A DNA stretch of 8,119 bases from DASPKS01 sp035628035. GTDB taxonomy: Bacteria > Bacteroidota > Rhodothermia > Rhodothermales > Rubricoccaceae. The stretch spans positions 1 to 8,119 of the forward strand of contig DASPKS010000185.1 in the NCBI GenBank assembly GCA_035628035.1, written 5' to 3'. A program made the position numbers and the translations under genes. This document shows positions 1-6,480 of this stretch, piece after piece (position 1 is the first letter of the stretch; every line of letters starts with the position of its first letter). A model generated the notes under the pieces. That model had not been told where the DNA came from. It ran no database searches and was given only the letters and a program-made list of their open reading frames with translations.

Positions 1-816
1 GAGCTCCTCCGGCGCGATCCCTGCGAGCCCGAACTCGCGGAGGCCGGGCGTGTCCGCGACGTAGCCGCCTTCCGTGAGGGGGTACAGGGTTGCGAACGTC
101 GTCGTGTGGGTGCCCTTGCGCGTCTTCTGGCTGATCTCGCCCGTCTTGAGGTCAAGCGCGGGGTCGACGGTGTTGAGGAGGGTGGACTTCCCCACCCCGG
201 ACGGGCCGGCTACCACGCTCGTCTTATCGCGGAGGTGCGTACGGAACGCCCCTACGCCGTCCCCCTCGAGGGCACTCGTGAGGAGGACGGGGTAACCGAG
301 GCCGGCGTAGAGGTCGCGCCAGAAGAAGACGGCGTCTTGGAGGTCGGCCCGATCGCGGAGGAGGTCGGCCTTGTTGATGACGATACCGGCGGGGATGTGG
401 TAGGCCTCCGCCATCACGAGGAGGCGGTCGAGAAAGCCGGGGTTGAACGTCGGCAGCGCGGCGGCCTGCACGCCCCACGCGAAGTCCACGTTGGCGACGA
501 TGACGTGCTCGCGGCTGACGCGGCGGCCCGCGGCGCGGCGGCTGAGCTGGTTGTGGCGCGGGAGGATCTCCGTGATGAGCGCGGTCCCGTCCGCCTCGGT
601 GCGGAGGCGCACGCGGTCGCCCGCCGCGACGGGGTTCGTCTCGTCGAGGACCTCCTGCTCCAGCCGGAACCGCCCCCGGACGCGCGCCAGCACCTGCTCG
701 CCGGTCTCGGTAGCGACGGTGTACCAGCTCCCGGTAGAACGGAGGACGACGCCTGCGCGCACAGCCTCAGAAGCGGCCGCGAGCGGTCGGTCGGGGGCGT
801 CGGAGGGGTCCGGCAT
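1..816 (-). CDS. rsgA: Ribosome small subunit-dependent GTPase RsgA (C-terminus cut by window edge)
   Basis: This is a circularly permuted GTPase that acts in late maturation of the 30S ribosomal subunit. 272 codons are visible from the ATG at 816-814, and the frame is still open at base 1. The motifs appear in the permuted order typical of the family: G4 NKAD (residues 148-151), then the P-loop GPSGVGKST (204-212), a switch I-like HTTT (237-240), then G3 DTPG (255-258), which runs into LREFGL. The first 90 or so residues fit the N-terminal OB fold. The C-terminal zinc-binding domain would lie outside the window. A GGAG at 826-829, 9 nt upstream of the ATG, supports the start. The KGTHTTTF stretch resembles Bacteroidota RsgA. 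The gene is divergent from the small gene at 936. Identity is secure from the motif order; only the C-terminus is unseen. Confidence 0.95.
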   Translation of the reverse strand, partial: MPDPSDAPDRPLAAASEAVRAGVVLRSTGSWYTVATETGEQVLARVRGRFRLEQEVLDETNPVAAGDRVRLRTEADGTALITEILPRHNQLSRRAAGRRVSREHVIVANVDFAWGVQAAALPTFNPGFLDRLLVMAEAYHIPAGIVINKADLLRDRADLQDAVFFWRDLYAGLGYPVLLTSALEGDGVGAFRTHLRDKTSVVAGPSGVGKSTLLNTVDPALDLKTGEISQKTRKGTHTTTFATLYPLTEGGYVADTPGLREFGLAGIAPEEL

Positions 817-935
817 CGGGTGAAACTCCGGGGGGGAGGGTCCGTCTAAACGCGCCACGGCCCACCGGCCGTCTTGTTCCCCCGACGACGCCCGGCCTCG
901 GCCGACCTCGTCAGATCCCCGAACGGAGAACGACC
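817..935. promoter_or_regulatory. Divergent intergenic region between rsgA and the 936 gene
   Basis: These 119 bp must carry the promoters for both directions, but I see no convincing -35/-10 or Bacteroidota-type pair. A small perfect hairpin (ACGGCC, loop CACC, GGCCGT) lies at 857-872. A TTTAGA-like sequence on the minus strand near 845-850 could be a weak -10 for rsgA. The assignment is by position only. Confidence 0.3.
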
Positions 936-1334
936 ATGCAGAGCACCGATGCGGGCGCCCGCGCCCCCTACGAGCAGGCGCGCGAGGCGTTCGCCGCCCT
1001 GGACACCCCGGACAAAGTGGCCTTCGTGCTGGAGGCGACGTTCGACGCCGTCGGGCAGGCCCTCCGCGATACCGGCCGCGCCTTCGCCGACGCCTTCGAC
1101 AAGGTGACGAGCGAGGACTTCTTCAAGGGCTTCCAGCGCGAGGCCGAGGCCACCGCCGATGCGGCCGCGGCCGCCGCCCACGACGCGGCCGACGCCGTCG
1201 CCGACGCGATGGCGCCCCCGACGGAGCCGATGCCGCCCGTCGATCCCCTCACGCCGCCGAGCGCGGGCCCGAGCACGGGCCCGACGCCCCGCAGCCCCCG
1301 TCCCAAGAAGGATAGCGGCGACCCTTTGCTGTGA
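936..1334 (+). CDS. Hypothetical protein, Ala-rich helix and Pro-rich tail
   Basis: This is a 132-residue protein that I do not recognise. The ATG at 936 is preceded by GGAG (925-928) at a usable distance, and codon third positions are G/C-rich as in the neighbouring genes, so it looks real. Residues 12-70 look like amphipathic helices (pattern AFAALDTPDKVAFVLEATF). Residues 70-92 form an Ala/Asp-rich helix-like run, and residues 94-128 are rich in Pro, Ser and Thr and likely disordered. There is no signal peptide or membrane segment. The stop TGA (1332-1334) overlaps the GTG start of the next gene, so the two are probably translated together. The helical, Ala-rich character resembles phasin-like or other coat/adaptor proteins, but this is composition only and not a functional assignment. 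Confidence 0.75.
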   Translation: MQSTDAGARAPYEQAREAFAALDTPDKVAFVLEATFDAVGQALRDTGRAFADAFDKVTSEDFFKGFQREAEATADAAAAAAHDAADAVADAMAPPTEPMPPVDPLTPPSAGPSTGPTPRSPRPKKDSGDPLL

Positions 1335-1576
1335 GCGACCTCGACCGGAGCGGGCTCGACCAGTGGGTCGAGCGGTTCGAGCGGGCCGGGTTCCTCGGGC
1401 GGCTCGCCCTCCTCGGGGGCGGCGCCGTCCGCCTGACGGCGAACGCCCTCGACGGCGTGCTCGACCGCGCCGCGAAGACCGTCGTCGACGCCGAGCGCGC
1501 GCTCCGCAGCGAGCTCGACCCCAACGTCACCGACGCGAAGATCCTCGAGGAGGTAAACGAGCGCCCGAAGCGCTGA
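1331..1576 (+). CDS. Small hypothetical protein, translationally coupled to upstream gene
   Basis: This is an 81-residue unrecognised protein. It starts at a GTG that shares four bases (GTGA, 1331-1334) with the stop of the preceding gene, a layout typical of translational coupling. A purine-rich AAGAAGGA about 18 nt upstream is too far away to be a normal ribosome site, which fits coupling. Residues 9-34 hold an amphipathic-to-hydrophobic stretch (QWVERFERAGFLGRLALLGG). A helical, charged C-terminal half follows, ending in a basic tail. The stretch is too short and polar for a clear transmembrane helix. A strong hairpin follows 18 nt after the stop. The function is unknown; the pair probably works together because of the coupling. 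Confidence 0.7.
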   Translation: MSDLDRSGLDQWVERFERAGFLGRLALLGGGAVRLTANALDGVLDRAAKTVVDAERALRSELDPNVTDAKILEEVNERPKR

Positions 1577-1594
1577 CGACGACCTCCTCAAAAG

Positions 1595-1630
1595 CGAAGG
1601 CCGCTCCTCATGCCCGGGGAGCGGCCTTCG
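1595..1630. terminator. Hairpin terminator between convergent units
   Basis: A perfect 13-bp stem (1595-1607 pairing with 1618-1630) encloses a 10-nt loop. On the minus strand it is followed by CTTTTG, so it fits best as the intrinsic terminator of the lon / 111-residue gene unit. On the plus strand the flank (TCGTCGTTG) has few T residues, but the hairpin lies just 18 nt after the stop at 1576 and may serve both directions. Confidence 0.8.
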
Positions 1631-1655
1631 TCGTTGCAGCCTCGAACACTAACTC

Positions 1656-1991
1656 TCAGGCTGCCAAGTCGCGCCCGAAGTGGACGCCGAAGATGCGGGG
1701 ATGCAGCACGCGCTCGACCATCGGCGTGCCGTCGCCGGTCGTCGTCACCTCCGCGTCGAGGAGGCCCTGCTCGACCATCGCGAGGACGACGGCGTGGCCG
1801 CGCCGCGAGGTGTCGGTACTCTGCCGGTCCGAGAGGTCCGGCCGCAGCCACCGCGCCGCGAGGCGGTTGATGTCAGGCCAGGCGAGCGTACCGTAGGGGG
1901 CCTGGCTGGCCGCGTGGAGCACTTCGAGGACGAACTCGGAGGCGTGGGGAAGGGCGGCGGCGAGCGGGGCGGGCGTGGAGAGGTCGGTCAT
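1656..1991 (-). CDS. Hypothetical protein downstream of lon, possibly winged-helix-like
   Basis: This is a 111-residue protein that I do not recognise. It starts with ATG at 1991-1989 and ends with TGA at 1658-1656, just before the hairpin terminator. The layout is a helix (residues about 16-30), a second helix (38-49), a third (60-76), then an extended segment with a turn (EVTTTGDGTPMVERV, 81-95). This could fit a small winged-helix domain, but that is inference from pattern, not a family match. There is no signal peptide, membrane segment or cysteine. The leader is C-rich with no Shine-Dalgarno sequence. The gene follows lon in the same direction with a 70-bp gap and no strong terminator between them, so co-transcription with lon is likely. 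Base use matches its neighbours. Confidence 0.7.
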   Translation of the reverse strand: MTDLSTPAPLAAALPHASEFVLEVLHAASQAPYGTLAWPDINRLAARWLRPDLSDRQSTDTSRRGHAVVLAMVEQGLLDAEVTTTGDGTPMVERVLHPRIFGVHFGRDLAA

Positions 1992-2061
1992 CGTCCGGAG
2001 GGGGGCGGGCGTGAACGCGGGTAACCTCCTGCACCTGGCTGACGAGGGTGTGTCACCCCGC

Positions 2062-4590
2062 TTAGTTCATCACCGTTTCCCCTGCGAGGACGCCGTCGTC
2101 GGGACCGACGGGGGTCGGGCGGGCATGGTCCCTCTCGCCGTCGGGCACGGCGAAGTAGGTGGCCGGGTCGAACCGCGCGGCTGGCTCCAGGATGAGGTCG
2201 AGCGCGTCGGTGATCCGCGTGACGTAGCGCACGTCGAGCCCCTCCATCGTGGCGTCCTTGATCTCGGCCACATCGGGCTTGTTCTTCTCGGGAAGGACGA
2301 CCTGCTCGATGCCGGCGCGCCGCGCCGCGAGCACCTTCTCCTTGATTCCGCCGACGGGCAGCACGAGCCCCCGCAGCGTGATCTCGCCCGTCATCGCGAC
2401 GGTGTGGCGCACGCAGCGCTGCGTGTAAATGCTCGTCAGCGCCGAGACCATCGCCACGCCCGCGCTCGGGCCGTCCTTCGGGATGGCACCGGCCGGGACG
2501 TGCACGTGGACGTCCCAGTAGCGGAAGGCGTCCTGCGGGATACCGAGGTCCTCGGCGTGGGCCTTCACCCAAGAGAACGCCGCCTGCGCGCTCTCGCGCA
2601 TCACGTCGCCGAGCTTCCCGGTGAGCACCATCCGCCCCGTGCCGCGGCTTACGCTCGCCTCGATGAAGAGGATATCGCCGCCGACGGGGGTCCACGCGAG
2701 GCCCGTCGCCACGCCGGGCACCTCCGTCCGCTCGGCCACCTCGTTGTAGAACTTCCGCGCGCCGAGGTATCCCTCCACGTCGTCGAGCCCGACCTCGACG
2801 CGATCGGCTTCGCCGGCGGCCACCTTCACGGCCGCCCCGCGGGCGACGCTCCCGATGGTCCGCTCGAGCTGGCGCACGCCGCTCTCCCGGGTGTACCCCT
2901 CCACGAGGAACATCAGCGCGTCGTCGGCGATGGCGAACTGCTCGGGCTTGAGCCCGTTGCGCTCGACCTGCCGGGGGACGAGGTACTCCTTCGCGATGGC
3001 GAGCTTCTCGTTCGGCGTGTACCCCGTGATCTCGATGATCTCCATGCGGTCGCGGAGCGGGCCGGGGATCGTCTCGAGCGAGTTGGCCGTCGCGATGAAG
3101 AGCACCTTCGAGAGGTCGTAGTCGAGCTCGAGGTAGTGGTCGTTGAACGTGTCGTTCTGCTCGGGGTCGAGGACCTCGAGGAGCGCCGAGGCCGGGTCGC
3201 CCCGGAAGTCCATGCCCAGCTTGTCCACCTCGTCGAGCATGAACACGGGGTTCGAGGTGCCGGCGCGCTTGAGCCCCTGGATGATGCGGCCGGGGAGGGC
3301 GCCGATGTAGGTCCGGCGGTGCCCGCGGATCTCGGCCTCGTCGCGAACGCCGCCGAGCGAGATCCGGTGGAACTGGCGGCCTACGGCGCGGGCGATGCTC
3401 TTGCCGAGGCTCGTCTTGCCCACGCCGGGGGGGCCGTAGAAGCAGAGGATGGGCGCCTTCATGTCGCCCTTCAGCTTGAGCACGGCGAGGTACTCGAGGA
3501 TCCGCTTCTTCACGTCCTCCAGCCCGAAGTGGTCCTCGTCGAGGATCTCGCGGGCGCGGGCGATGTCGAGGTGGTCCTCGGAGTAGTGGTGCCAGGGGAG
3601 GTCGAGGATGGTCTCGACGTAGTTCCGACCGACGGAGAACTCGGGGCTCGCGGGGTTCGTCCGCGCGAGTTTGCCGAGCTCCTTCTCGACGGTCTGGACG
3701 ACGGCCTCGGGGAGCACGGCCCGCTTCTCCTCGAGCCGCTTCCGCAGCTCCTCGGCCTCGGCCACGGCGCCCTCGGCCTCGCCCAGCTCGTCCTGGATGG
3801 CCTTGAGCTGCTGGCGGAGGAGGAACTCCCGCTGCTGCTGGTCCACGTCGGTCTTGACCTTCGAGCGGATCTCCTCGGAGATCTGGAGCACGCGGAGCTC
3901 CTGCTCGAGGTGCTCGAGCACGCGGCCGGCGCGGTCGAGGAGCGGGCGCATCTCGAGGAGCTCCTGCTTCTTCTCGACGTCGATCTGGAGGTTCGACGCG
4001 ATGAAGTGGATGAGGAAGCTCGTGCTCTCGATGTTCTGGATGGCGTAGGCCGCCTCGCTCGGGAGGTTCGGCGACATGTGGACGATCTGGACAGCCAGTT
4101 CCTTGATCGAGCGCACGCGCGCCGTGAGCTCCACGTCGTCCTCATCGGGGCCGGCCTCGGCGATGGGGGAGACGGCCGCGCGGAGGTAGGGGTCGGTCTG
4201 CGTGAACGCGCCGATCTCGAACCGCCGCTTCCCCTGGATCACGATGCTCACGCTCCCGTCGGGCATCTTGATCAGCTTGAGGATGCTCGCGGCGGTGCCG
4301 ACGTCGTAGAGGTCCTCCGGCCCGGGGTTCTCCACCTCGTGGCTCTTCTGCGCGACGACGCCGATGAGCCGGTCGCCCGCGTAGGCGTCCTTGACCAGCT
4401 TCAGTGAGGCATCGCGGCCGACCGTGATGGGGAGGACGACGCCGGGGAAGAGGACGGTGTTGCGGAGGGCGAGGATGGGGAGCGTCTCGGGCAGCGTGGC
4501 CGAGGCCATCTGCTGCTCCTCGTCCGGGGTGAGGAGCGGGATGCTCTGCTCGGGGTCGTCGTCGGCGAAGAGGAAGGGGACGTGGGTCAT
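2062..4590 (-). CDS. lon: ATP-dependent protease La (LonA)
   Basis: This 842-residue cytoplasmic AAA+ serine protease degrades misfolded and regulatory proteins. The N-terminal LON substrate-binding domain covers residues about 36-235, starting LPILALRNTVLFPG. A helical/coiled-coil linker runs to about 310. The AAA+ module has Walker A GPPGVGKT (386-393) and Walker B FMLDEVDK (450-457). The protease domain has the catalytic Ser709 in KDGPSAG (705-711). Lys752 is the second Lys of GGIKEK, and the 43-residue Ser-Lys spacing is the same as in E. coli Lon (S679/K722). All catalytic features are intact. A tail of about 40 residues, rich in Asp and Pro, follows the usual end of the protease fold. 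The ATG start at 4590 has no Shine-Dalgarno sequence. The gene is probably expressed from the divergent region 4591-4811, with a palindrome in its leader, and reads on into the 111-residue gene. Confidence 0.98.
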   Translation of the reverse strand: MTHVPFLFADDDPEQSIPLLTPDEEQQMASATLPETLPILALRNTVLFPGVVLPITVGRDASLKLVKDAYAGDRLIGVVAQKSHEVENPGPEDLYDVGTAASILKLIKMPDGSVSIVIQGKRRFEIGAFTQTDPYLRAAVSPIAEAGPDEDDVELTARVRSIKELAVQIVHMSPNLPSEAAYAIQNIESTSFLIHFIASNLQIDVEKKQELLEMRPLLDRAGRVLEHLEQELRVLQISEEIRSKVKTDVDQQQREFLLRQQLKAIQDELGEAEGAVAEAEELRKRLEEKRAVLPEAVVQTVEKELGKLARTNPASPEFSVGRNYVETILDLPWHHYSEDHLDIARAREILDEDHFGLEDVKKRILEYLAVLKLKGDMKAPILCFYGPPGVGKTSLGKSIARAVGRQFHRISLGGVRDEAEIRGHRRTYIGALPGRIIQGLKRAGTSNPVFMLDEVDKLGMDFRGDPASALLEVLDPEQNDTFNDHYLELDYDLSKVLFIATANSLETIPGPLRDRMEIIEITGYTPNEKLAIAKEYLVPRQVERNGLKPEQFAIADDALMFLVEGYTRESGVRQLERTIGSVARGAAVKVAAGEADRVEVGLDDVEGYLGARKFYNEVAERTEVPGVATGLAWTPVGGDILFIEASVSRGTGRMVLTGKLGDVMRESAQAAFSWVKAHAEDLGIPQDAFRYWDVHVHVPAGAIPKDGPSAGVAMVSALTSIYTQRCVRHTVAMTGEITLRGLVLPVGGIKEKVLAARRAGIEQVVLPEKNKPDVAEIKDATMEGLDVRYVTRITDALDLILEPAARFDPATYFAVPDGERDHARPTPVGPDDGVLAGETVMN

Positions 4591-4811
4591 CGATCGGGCG
4601 GTGGGGAGTCGGCTCGGGGGTGCCAGAATCGGACCAACGCGGGGGGCTGCCAGATAGGCAGCCCGGAGCGCACACCGCCGTAGCCGGACGCGCCGTTAAC
4701 CACGGGCTGCGCACCGGGTTGCGACGGTCCCCCAGTTGTGCCTCGCCTCGGGGTGTGACCCTGACGGAATGGAACGGCGCGTAAACTCCCTGCCGTTCAG
4801 CGAACCCACTC
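4591..4811. promoter_or_regulatory. Divergent promoter region of lon and the MtfA-like gene
   Basis: These 221 bp separate two outward-reading genes and must hold both promoters. For the plus-strand gene, a weak -10-like TAAACT at 4782-4787 lies 24 nt before the ATG, with CTGACG at 4761-4766 as a poor -35 at 15-bp spacing. For lon I see no clear promoter. No CIRCE element or HspR-type (CTTGAGT-N7-ACTCAAG) box is present. The main structure is the palindrome at 4644-4664, listed separately. Confidence 0.5.
4644..4664. promoter_or_regulatory. Perfect palindrome upstream of lon (candidate operator or leader hairpin)
   Basis: GGGCTGCC and GGCAGCCC form a perfect 8-bp inverted repeat around the 5-nt centre AGATA. 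It lies 54 bp upstream of the lon start codon. On the lon strand the centre reads TATCT, inside CCTATCTGG. It is not followed by a T run in either direction, so it does not look like an intrinsic terminator. It could be a protein-binding operator or an mRNA stem in the lon leader; the sequence alone cannot decide. Confidence 0.45.
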
Positions 4812-5756
4812 ATGTACGTCGCTCGCCGATCCGACTTCCTCTTCGGAGCCGCCGCCGCGGGGATGGCGGGGGCCGCGAGCACCCTCGTCGGGGGAGCCGC
4901 CTTCGGAGCGGCGTGGGTCGGCTCCGCGGTTGGTCTCTTGGTCGCGCTGGCCTTCGCGCGTCGCCCGCTGCGTCGGTGGCGTGCCGTTCGACAGGCCTTT
5001 CCGGAGGCATGGCGGGCATGGCTCCGCGCCCACGTCCCCCTCTACGCCCGCGCGGACGGCGAAGCCCGCCGCCGCTTCGAGCGCGACGTGCAGATCACCC
5101 TCGCTGAGCAGCGGTTCGAGGCGGCGGCGGGGGCGGAGGTCACCGACGACCTGAAGCTGGCCGTCGCCGCCGGGGCGGCGGTCCTCCTCCACGGCCGCCC
5201 CGACTGGGACCTCCCCACCGGCCGCACCATCCTCTTCCTCCCGGGTCGGTTCGACGACAGCTACGACTTCGACGAGGATGCCAGCTTCGACGGGATGGTC
5301 CACCCGCAAGGGCCTGTGCTCTTCTCGATCCCGGCCGTCGAGGCGAGCTGGGAGAACCGCGACGGGTACAACGTGGTCCTCCACGAGCTGGCGCACCTCT
5401 TCGACTTCGCCGCCCATGGCGCCGACGGGCTCCCGTCGCTCGCCGACCCCGCCTCCGCCGACGCGTGGATGGCGCTCGTCCGCGAGGAGATGCGGAAGGC
5501 GCGGATGGGGAAGTCGCTGCTGTCGAGCTACGCGGCGACGGCGCCGGCCGAGCTGTTCGCCGTCGCCGTCGAGCAGTTCTTCGAGCGGCCGGTGCGGATG
5601 CACAAGCACCACCCGGCTCTCTTCGAGGCCCTCGTGGCGTTCTTCCAGCTCGACCCCCGCCGCTACGACGGGGAGAACGAGGCGTTCGCTCCGCGCGAGA
5701 GCCTGATGGCGCGGCGATGGGTGGCGCCGGAGGAGCCGGCGGAGGGCGGCGCTTAG
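4812..5756 (+). CDS. M90/MtfA-like zinc metallopeptidase, N-terminal membrane anchor
   Basis: This is a 314-residue protein of the MtfA (peptidase M90) family. Residues 8-48 are a Gly/Ala-rich hydrophobic stretch, enough for one or two membrane helices, with Arg on both sides. The family core begins with FPEAWRAWL (63-71), then LAEQRFEAAAGAEVTDDLKL (97-116). The zinc motif HELAH is at 191-195 (ligands His191 and His195, catalytic Glu192). YAATAPAELFA follows at 240-250, giving Tyr240 and the third ligand Glu247; the Tyr-to-Glu spacing equals that of E. coli MtfA (Y205/E212). All active-site residues are present. MtfA in E. coli binds the repressor Mlc, but no Mlc gene is visible here, so the physiological partner is unknown. 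The ATG at 4812 has no Shine-Dalgarno sequence. The gene is divergent from lon, and its TAG overlaps the stop of the convergent next gene. Confidence 0.88.
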   Translation: MYVARRSDFLFGAAAAGMAGAASTLVGGAAFGAAWVGSAVGLLVALAFARRPLRRWRAVRQAFPEAWRAWLRAHVPLYARADGEARRRFERDVQITLAEQRFEAAAGAEVTDDLKLAVAAGAAVLLHGRPDWDLPTGRTILFLPGRFDDSYDFDEDASFDGMVHPQGPVLFSIPAVEASWENRDGYNVVLHELAHLFDFAAHGADGLPSLADPASADAWMALVREEMRKARMGKSLLSSYAATAPAELFAVAVEQFFERPVRMHKHHPALFEALVAFFQLDPRRYDGENEAFAPRESLMARRWVAPEEPAEGGA

Positions 5757-5766
5757 CGCGAAGCGC
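5749..5766. terminator. Small hairpin over the convergent stop codons
   Basis: GCGCTT (5749-5754) and AAGCGC (5761-5766) form a 6-bp stem with a 6-nt loop that spans the overlapping TAG/TAA stops of the two convergent genes. There is no T tract on either side, so a terminator role is only possible, not shown. Confidence 0.25.
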
Positions 5767-6406
5767 GCTCGGTGCCGATGCCGTCGGAGCCGTAGGTGGC
5801 CCAGGTCCCCTCCAGCCCGCCATTCCGTGAACGGTAGGCGACGACGCCGCAGTCCTCGCCGCCATAGGTGGCCGCGACCATGTCGCCGTCACGGAGGCCC
5901 ACGCCGACGGAGGTGGCACCGGTTTCCCACGTCAGCTCGTACACGTCGCCATGGGGGGTGATGGTGAGGGTGCCCTCGTAGGGCGAGCCGTCGGTGTTGT
6001 CCGGGTTCGTACCCGTCACGGCGTAGGTGCCGCCGAGGTCGCGCCCGCGCCCGTCGCGGGTGGCCTGCTCGGTGCCGATGCCGGCACCGCCGAGGTAGCC
6101 CCAGGTGCCGCTCAGGCTGCCATCCTCACCGATCCGGTAGGCGACGACGCCGCACGTCTCGGCGCCGTAGGCCGCCGCGAAGAACCCGCCGGCTTCGAGG
6201 CCCACGCCGTGGTACTCGGCCCCGGCCACCCAGTGGAGCCGGTAGAGCCCGCCGTCGCGGGTGATGGAGAGGGTGCCCTCGTAGGCGGAGCCGTCGGGGT
6301 TCATCCCCGTGACGTTGTAGGTGCCGGAGAGGTCGACGACCATGGGGGCAGCGAGGAGCGGCAGCGTGAGGGCGACCGCGAGGACGAGGGCGGAGCGACG
6401 AACCAT
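5753..6406 (-). CDS. Secreted protein of two tandem repeat domains
   Basis: This is a 217-residue protein starting at ATG 6406. The frame stays open to a TTG at 6430, but the ATG puts a classic signal peptide first: MVRR, then a hydrophobic run (SALVLAVALTLPLLAA, residues 5-20). The rest is two copies of one domain, residues about 25-117 and 123-217. Each copy has the pattern GTY-V-G-NPD, YEGTL-IT, YxLxW, GVGL, a lone Cys (85 and 186) in CGVVAYR, then GTW and GIGTE-A-R. The second copy carries a 3-residue insertion (NTD) in the NPD loop. Alternating hydrophobic residues suggest beta-rich, barrel-like domains. One Cys per copy could allow a disulphide between the copies. I do not recognise a named family. 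It is probably exported to the periplasm or surface. The gene lies 75 bp downstream of the kinase in the same direction. Confidence 0.85.
   Translation of the reverse strand: MVRRSALVLAVALTLPLLAAPMVVDLSGTYNVTGMNPDGSAYEGTLSITRDGGLYRLHWVAGAEYHGVGLEAGGFFAAAYGAETCGVVAYRIGEDGSLSGTWGYLGGAGIGTEQATRDGRGRDLGGTYAVTGTNPDNTDGSPYEGTLTITPHGDVYELTWETGATSVGVGLRDGDMVAATYGGEDCGVVAYRSRNGGLEGTWATYGSDGIGTERASR
5756..6334 (-). repeat. Internal tandem duplication coding for the two repeat domains
   Basis: Two direct copies (about 6334-6056 and 6040-5756) encode the two domains of the secreted protein. Exact shared blocks include cggtaggcgacgacgccgca (20 nt) and ctcggtgccgatgccg (16 nt), seen on the plus strand in both copies in the same order. 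The copies have otherwise diverged, so the duplication is not very recent. Confidence 0.85.
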
Positions 6407-6480
6407 GGGAGGGGGAGCGAGGGGGGACAATCAGGAGCTAGCCCGAGGGCCGCCCAAGGTAGGGGGCGCCGTGGTCCCAT

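Noticed and set aside
106..849. A 247-codon plus-strand open frame opposite rsgA
   Set aside because: It is the antisense shadow of RsgA, whose GTPase motifs are clear on the minus strand; its own sequence is Arg/Glu/Gly/Val-rich with no recognisable motif.
1975..4407. An 810-codon open frame on the plus strand, antisense to lon
   Set aside because: It lies opposite a gene with all Lon motifs. G/C third positions in lon remove stop codons from this antisense frame, and its product is a low-complexity run of Leu, Val, Glu, Asp, His and Arg with no domain pattern.
4591..4811. Heat-shock operator (CIRCE or HspR box) before lon
   Set aside because: Neither TTAGCACTC-N9-GAGTGCTAA nor CTTGAGT-N7-ACTCAAG is present; the only palindrome has an unrelated sequence.
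6407..6430. TTG start at 6430 for the repeat protein
   Set aside because: The ATG at 6406 begins a standard signal peptide with MVRR; the extension MSPLAPPP would place a Pro-rich stretch before it.
6407..6480. Possible terminator between the kinase and the repeat-protein gene
   Set aside because: GC-rich blocks (GGCGCCCCC and GGGCGGCC) do not pair well, and there is no T run, so no terminator is called.
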